This document shows positions 7,523 through 10,894 of a stretch of DNA of 10,894 nucleotides, piece by piece. The position numbers and the translations under genes were made by a program. The first letter of the stretch is position 1. Each line of letters opens with the position of its first letter. Source of the DNA: an uncultured Corynebacterium sp. (GTDB taxonomy: Bacteria > Actinomycetota > Actinomycetes > Mycobacteriales > Mycobacteriaceae); NCBI RefSeq assembly GCF_943914015.1, contig NZ_CALUAK010000087.1:1-10894 (forward strand), given 5' to 3'. The notes under the pieces were generated by a model. That model did no database searches. It had not been told where the DNA came from and was given only the letters and a program-made list of their open reading frames with translations.

Positions 7523-8427
7523 TGGCTGGCTCGAAGAAGCACACGCCCAAGAGTGGTGACGCCTTCCTTAAAGCGGAGATGGCGAAGAAGCACCGCGTTG
7601 AGGCGGCACTTCCCCCGCACTCCATCGAGGTGGAGCAGGAACGCCGCAGCCGTCCGTGGAAACCCCCGCAGGCGAACTACCCGTCGGTGAAAAGCCAGGC
7701 GGGTGAGAAGACACGCCTCATGGAGGACGATGACTTCATCGAGCTCCACTTGTGGCCCGCGGGCTTGCGCATTACTCACTGGTTGAACCTGCTTGCGGTA
7801 GTAATGCTCTCCGTGACGGGGTATTGCATCATGGACCCGTTCCTCTTCTCGCCCAACACGGGCTCGACAGACACGGGCTTCCTCTTCGGCTGGATCCGCT
7901 TCATCCACATTTGCTGTGGCTTCCTGTGGTGCGCGATCGGCCTGGTGCGCCTGTATCTTCTGTTTGTGTCCAAGGCGAAGCAGACGCGGTGGCGTGGGCT
8001 GTGGCCGTGGTGGAAGAAGGAAGATCTGGTGAATACGGGCCGGATGGTGCTGTATTACTCGTTCCTTCGTAAGGATGCCCCATTCTACGTTGGGCACAAC
8101 CCATTGCAGCAGCTTGCGTACACGGGTATTTATATCCTGTGCATCATGGAGGTCATCAGTGGCTTCTCGCTGTACTCCCTGGCACTGGTCAACGACAACT
8201 GGTTCTGGGCCACCCTGGCGCTGCCCGCGCAGTGGTTGGGCATCCCCATGATGCGTCTCCTGCACGCCTGCTTCATGTTCGGCATGTGGGTCTTCGTCAT
8301 CATCCACGTCTACCTCGTCTTCCGCGCCGAGGTTGTCGAGCGCCACGGCTCTTTGAGCTCCATGGTCGGTGGCACGAGCTGGGTGCGCGCCAGCGTGCGC
8401 CCGGTGGATTTGGATGACATCTCCTGA
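7522..8427 (+). CDS. hyaC: Hydrogenase cytochrome b subunit (HyaC-type) with long N-terminal extension
   Basis: This membrane protein takes electrons from the small subunit through two b hemes and gives them to the quinone pool. Four membrane helices lie at about residues 84-104, 122-148, 196-222 and 244-268. Candidate heme-ligand histidines are His86 (RITHWLN), His129 (RFIHICCG), His248 (RLLHACF) and His262 (VIIHVYLVFRAE). At 301 residues it is about 65 longer than E. coli HyaC; the excess is a hydrophilic, highly charged N-terminus (residues 1-75) with no recognisable domain. Start and stop overlap neighbours by one base (TAATG and TGATG), indicating coupled translation. Confidence 0.94.
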   Translation: MAGSKKHTPKSGDAFLKAEMAKKHRVEAALPPHSIEVEQERRSRPWKPPQANYPSVKSQAGEKTRLMEDDDFIELHLWPAGLRITHWLNLLAVVMLSVTGYCIMDPFLFSPNTGSTDTGFLFGWIRFIHICCGFLWCAIGLVRLYLLFVSKAKQTRWRGLWPWWKKEDLVNTGRMVLYYSFLRKDAPFYVGHNPLQQLAYTGIYILCIMEVISGFSLYSLALVNDNWFWATLALPAQWLGIPMMRLLHACFMFGMWVFVIIHVYLVFRAEVVERHGSLSSMVGGTSWVRASVRPVDLDDIS

Positions 8428-8945
8428 TGGCTAGCGGGATCACCGTCCTCTACGTGGGCAACCCGCTCATGGGCGACGACGGCATCGGGCCGGCGATCGC
8501 CCGGGCGCTCGTCGGTGCCCCCGACGAGCCTGTCCCGCTGTCCTCCACGCACCGCGAGCCGCAGACGTACGCTCTTCCCGGTGTCGAGCTTGTCGACGGT
8601 GGAACCTCCGGCATGGAGCTCCTCCCCGCGATCCTCGACTCCGACGAGCTCATCCTTATCGATGCGGTCACCCTCCCCGACGCCACCCCCGGCGACATCA
8701 TCGTTTTGGAGGGCGACCAGATTCCCCGCCTGCGTAAGACGAAGCTCTCACCCCACCAGGTGGGGCTTCTCGATCTCCTGTCCTCCGCAAAGCTCATGGG
8801 GCACGACCCCCGCTACCTCGCGGTGGTGGGAATCGCCCCGGAAAAGGCCGACCTCGGCGTGGGGCTTAGCCCCGTGGTGGAGGCCTCCGTGCCGGAGGCG
8901 GCAGCCACGGTGAAACGGATTATTTCTCAACGTCAATCGATGTGA
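8427..8945 (+). CDS. hyaD: Hydrogenase maturation protease for the large subunit
   Basis: This protease removes the C-terminal peptide of the large subunit once nickel is bound. The 172-residue sequence has the family start LYVGNPLMGDDGIGP, where Asp18 stands at the metal-sensing acidic position, then VDGGTSGMEL (Asp57) and SPHQVGLLDLL (His110), the three residues that sense nickel in this family. The expected substrate is the hyaB product cut after His567. Its ATG overlaps the hyaC stop (TGATG), and its last 26 bases overlap the convergent second hypA. No terminator is visible at the overlap. Confidence 0.95.
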   Translation: MASGITVLYVGNPLMGDDGIGPAIARALVGAPDEPVPLSSTHREPQTYALPGVELVDGGTSGMELLPAILDSDELILIDAVTLPDATPGDIIVLEGDQIPRLRKTKLSPHQVGLLDLLSSAKLMGHDPRYLAVVGIAPEKADLGVGLSPVVEASVPEAAATVKRIISQRQSM

Positions 8946-9258
8946 GCTGGAACTCCCGCCCATGCCGCAAATCGGCGGTGGGTGTCCCGCACACAGGGCA
9001 GGTGAGAGCGAAGAACTCGTCAATTTCCTGCTCACCGTCGCAGCCGGGGCAGTACACCGTCGCCGGGATGACCGTGAGCGCCAGTCGCGTCCCTGCCAAG
9101 GGAGTGCCCTCGATGGCAATTGGCCACGTGTTTTCCAGGATCTCTGGCACCGCCCCTGACAGCGTCCCCACGTCAAGGTTCACCTGCGTCACCTCGCGCC
9201 CGGCTGCCGCCCCCACCGCCGCGTCAACAACCCCGGCCAACAAGCTAAGCTCATGCAT
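8920..9258 (-). CDS. hypA: Nickel metallochaperone HypA (copy 2)
   Basis: This second HypA has 112 residues. It starts MHELSLL with the nickel-binding His2 and has the standard zinc site, CPGC and CPVC (Cys70, Cys73, Cys87, Cys90), unlike copy 1. The body (VNLDVGTLSGAVPEILE) and end (REFQLTSIDVEK) are typical, and apart from the shared family features the two copies differ widely, so this is not a recent duplication. It reads leftward, converging on hyaD with a 26-base overlap, and diverges from the large-subunit homologue at 9286. No ribosome site precedes the ATG; a -10-like TAAAAT lies six bases upstream. Confidence 0.94.
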   Translation of the reverse strand: MHELSLLAGVVDAAVGAAAGREVTQVNLDVGTLSGAVPEILENTWPIAIEGTPLAGTRLALTVIPATVYCPGCDGEQEIDEFFALTCPVCGTPTADLRHGREFQLTSIDVEK

Positions 9259-9285
9259 GAACCCATTTTAAGATAAGGAAAAGTA
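9259..9285. promoter_or_regulatory. Very short divergent promoter between hypA copy 2 and the large-subunit homologue
   Basis: Only 27 bases separate the two start codons. On the minus strand TAAAAT (plus positions 9265-9270) stands six bases before the hypA ATG, matching a leaderless transcript as at the first hypA. On the plus strand AAGGAA (9275-9280) is a ribosome site five bases before the GTG at 9286, so that gene has a 5' leader and its promoter must lie inside the hypA coding region. The -35 on the minus strand is poor. Confidence 0.4.
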
Positions 9286-10398
9286 GTGACGGAAACGCTT
9301 GGCATTGACCTCGACATCAACCCGTTCGAGGCCGTCGTCATCGAAGAACCAGACGGAACGCGCCACTTTGATCTGACCACTTTCCCCCGTGTGGAGAGCC
9401 TACTCATCGGCAAACCCGTCGATGTGGTCGCCGAATCCGTGAAAATGCTTTGTGGCATCTGCCCCATTTCCCACCACCTGGCGGGCATGCGGGCACTCGA
9501 CCAGATCTATGCCACCACGCACCTACCAGAAACGGCCACTGACGTGCGCCTCCTTCTCCATTTTGCGTCCGTTTTGGACCTTTCTGCAGGACGGTTGCTC
9601 TTCACCAACCGGGAGGTCGCCGTCGCCGCGAAGAAGGTCGCCCGCGACGCGTGCGCAGCCATCGGCATGACGGGACGCTTCCCGTCGGTCGCTGTCCCCG
9701 GCGGGGTGACCCAGCCAGCAACCGCATGGGACCTGGGACCGCTTCACCGGCTCGTCGGCAAGCTCAAAGACGTCCTCAACAGCTCGCCGGCGCACGTCCC
9801 CAGCGGCTACGTCGGCACGAACGTCGCGCTGTGCTCCCGAAACGGTGAGCTCAACCCCCTCGGCGATGTCGTCGGTGTCATCCGCAACGGCTCCTTCAGC
9901 TCCTTCCCCGTCACCGACTGGCCCGCGCGCGTGGTCGAGTCCCGACCCGGTTCGGTATCCCCCTTCCCGCTTCTCGACGACTCCCCGTACCGCGTCGGTC
10001 CCCGCGCCCGGGCTGCCTTCACCTCCGCCGACGGCGACGCCATCGCCGAACTCTACGACGCAGCCGTCGCCATGGTGGAATTGGCTGCCAAACCCTCCCT
10101 CTACGGAGAGGAAATAGCCTGTGACGTGCCCAGCAAGCCACAAAACCGGACAGGAACCGGCATCGTGGACTCGCCGCGCGGCATCCTCGTCCACCACTAC
10201 GAGATCGACGAGGAGGGAATTGTCACCGGCGCACAGATCCTTACGCCGACCGCACAGAACGACCCGTGGCTTACCCAGATGCTCACGGCAGCGGAGACAG
10301 AAGCGGACATGGAACAGGCCATCCGCATCGCCGACCCGTGCGTGCCGTGTGTATCCGCCCCGCAGGGGAAGATGACGATCGCCGTGAAGAAAGGTTAG
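9286..10398 (+). CDS. Divergent [NiFe]-hydrogenase large-subunit homologue without partner; candidate assembly scaffold (HupK/HoxV-like)
   Basis: The 370-residue protein is clearly of the large-subunit superfamily. It has MLCGICPISHHLAG (Cys56, Cys59, His63), the core signature DSPRGILVHHY followed by an acidic turn and PTAQND (Arg298), and DPCVPC (Cys352, Cys355), closest in style to group 3 (HoxH/MvhA-type) subunits. Three hallmarks are altered. The RIEGH stretch is replaced by DINPF, removing the Glu. The Arg of RxCGxC is Met54. The processing-site His is Ala358, with only 12 residues following, so normal cleavage is unlikely. It is shorter than catalytic subunits and no small subunit is encoded nearby. 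It lies between a second hypA and a HypC-family gene four bases downstream. Together these favour a cofactor-assembly scaffold like HupK/HoxV, but a degenerate soluble hydrogenase subunit is possible. Start is GTG with AAGGAA at -6; an in-frame TAA at 9274-9276 excludes a longer N-terminus. Confidence 0.85.
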   Translation: MTETLGIDLDINPFEAVVIEEPDGTRHFDLTTFPRVESLLIGKPVDVVAESVKMLCGICPISHHLAGMRALDQIYATTHLPETATDVRLLLHFASVLDLSAGRLLFTNREVAVAAKKVARDACAAIGMTGRFPSVAVPGGVTQPATAWDLGPLHRLVGKLKDVLNSSPAHVPSGYVGTNVALCSRNGELNPLGDVVGVIRNGSFSSFPVTDWPARVVESRPGSVSPFPLLDDSPYRVGPRARAAFTSADGDAIAELYDAAVAMVELAAKPSLYGEEIACDVPSKPQNRTGTGIVDSPRGILVHHYEIDEEGIVTGAQILTPTAQNDPWLTQMLTAAETEADMEQAIRIADPCVPCVSAPQGKMTIAVKKG

Positions 10399-10402
10399 AA
10401 CA

Positions 10403-10642
10403 ATGTGCTTTGGAATCCCCGGGAAAATCATCGCGAAAACAGAAAGCCCCCTGCCCACTGGAACCATCCAGTACGGCGCGGTGACCAAAACATGCTCCCT
10501 CATGTACCTCCCGGAAGCTGAAATCGGCGATTACGTGCTCGTACAGAACAAAATCGCGATGACGCTCATGAACGAAGAGGAAGCAGGGGAGTGCCTAGAC
10601 GAGCTTCGGGCAAACAACCTTCTGGAAGACCTTCCGCAATAA
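10403..10642 (+). CDS. hypC: HypC/HybG/HupF-family hydrogenase assembly chaperone
   Basis: HypC proteins carry the Fe(CN)2CO unit between HypD and the large-subunit precursor. This 79-residue product starts MCFGIPGKII, with the essential Cys2, and has the family core IGDYVLV and NEEEAGECLDEL. The conserved His of VLVHVGFA in HypC is Gln48 here (VLVQNKIA), so it is either an unusual HypC or a HoxL/HupF-type paralogue. An AAAGG ribosome site lies about eight bases before the ATG, and the gene follows the large-subunit homologue by four bases, so they are co-transcribed. It is the only HypC-family gene in the window and hypD and hypE are absent. Confidence 0.9.
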   Translation: MCFGIPGKIIAKTESPLPTGTIQYGAVTKTCSLMYLPEAEIGDYVLVQNKIAMTLMNEEEAGECLDELRANNLLEDLPQ

Positions 10643-10662
10643 ATGCACATTAACCTGCGAAG

Positions 10663-10691
10663 TTGTGGGAAATGAAACGGGTGTGTATATT
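10663..10691 (+). promoter_or_regulatory. Candidate rRNA operon promoter P1
   Basis: TTGTGG (10663-10668) and TATATT (10686-10691) are spaced by 17 bases. They lie just after hypC and upstream of a better promoter and an rRNA-type leader, as in the tandem promoters usual for rRNA operons. Confidence 0.45.
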
Positions 10692-10765
10692 CATTCCACG
10701 TTGCACAGAGCGGTTGGAAAGAAACCGGCTGTGAAACATGCTTTGGAAAAGATTTCAATCGGATT

Positions 10766-10795
10766 TTGACAATTCGCCCGAAGTTAATCTAAAGT
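10766..10795 (+). promoter_or_regulatory. Candidate rRNA operon promoter P2
   Basis: A perfect -35 TTGACA (10766-10771) is followed after 18 bases by TAAAGT (10790-10795). The sequence around it is A+T-rich. It is about 50 bases upstream of the antitermination leader, so it most likely drives the rRNA operon beyond the window. Confidence 0.65.
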
Positions 10796-10844
10796 TAACA
10801 AAGCGCTCAGGCGAGAGGCTCTGGCTCAGTAGTCTGATCGTACA

Positions 10845-10871
10845 TGTTGTGTGAGAACTCGATAGTGTGTT
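10845..10871 (+). promoter_or_regulatory. rRNA leader antitermination site (boxA type)
   Basis: The bases TGTTGTGTGAGAACTCGATA (10845-10864) followed by GTGTG match, as I recall it, the conserved actinobacterial rRNA leader, in which NusB/S10-dependent boxA precedes 16S rRNA. The mature 16S gene itself is not in the window; the sequence ends in the T-rich leader. Confidence 0.75.
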
Positions 10872-10894
10872 GATGTACTACTTTTTGTTTGTTT

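Noticed and set aside
4551..8427. O2-tolerant (group 1d/1h-like) membrane hydrogenase
   Set aside because: Neither of the two extra proximal-cluster cysteines is present in the small subunit.
9286..10398. A frameshifted or truncated ordinary hydrogenase large subunit
   Set aside because: An in-frame stop lies just upstream, only 27 bases separate it from hypA, and no RIEGH-like sequence is present in other frames. The remaining sequence is continuous, so the N-terminus looks naturally divergent rather than broken.
1..10894. CRISPR array, tRNA genes, complete insertion sequence or prophage
   Set aside because: No regularly spaced repeats, no tRNA-like cloverleaf segment and no transposase, integrase or phage gene was seen on either strand.

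Overview
This window is almost entirely a [NiFe]-hydrogenase locus from a Gram-positive actinobacterium, most likely Corynebacterium or a close relative. That placement is an inference. It rests on the moderately high G+C of the hydrogenase genes, GTG starts, probable leaderless transcripts (a -10 box six bases before the start codon of both hypA copies), and an actinobacterial-type rRNA leader at the right edge. No sequence search could be run.

Left edge (1-1120): two small minus-strand genes form a likely operon of visibly lower G+C. Upstream is a 122-residue protein with a cysteine-spaced hydrophobic C-terminal half resembling halocin C8-like bacteriocins. Downstream is a 107-residue protein with four predicted membrane helices, a plausible immunity or transport partner. 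A non-coding stretch with a near-perfect 14-bp inverted repeat follows.

Core (1121-8945): hypF reads leftward. Divergently, hypA-hypB-hyaA-hyaB-hyaC-hyaD read rightward as one tightly packed, translationally coupled operon. It encodes a Tat-exported, membrane-anchored group 1 uptake hydrogenase: the iron-sulfur small subunit, the Ni-Fe large subunit, a cytochrome b that passes electrons to the quinone pool, and the protease that trims the large subunit. The small subunit lacks the two extra cysteines of O2-tolerant enzymes. HypF makes the cyanide ligands; HypA and HypB insert nickel.

Right module (8920-10642): this is the most unusual part. It holds a second hypA on the minus strand and, divergently, a shortened large-subunit homologue with no small-subunit partner, followed at 4 bp by a HypC-family gene. 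The large-subunit homologue keeps all four Ni-Fe cysteines but has lost the RIEGH motif, the Arg of RxCGxC and the His at the processing site. The HypC-like protein keeps Cys2 but has Gln where HypC has its conserved His. The pair recalls the HoxV/HoxL (HupK/HupF) scaffold pair of proteobacteria and may be a dedicated cofactor-assembly module. No hypD, hypE or canonical hypC is present in the window.

Right edge (10643-10894): two promoter-like elements and a boxA-type antitermination leader show that an rRNA operon begins just outside the window.
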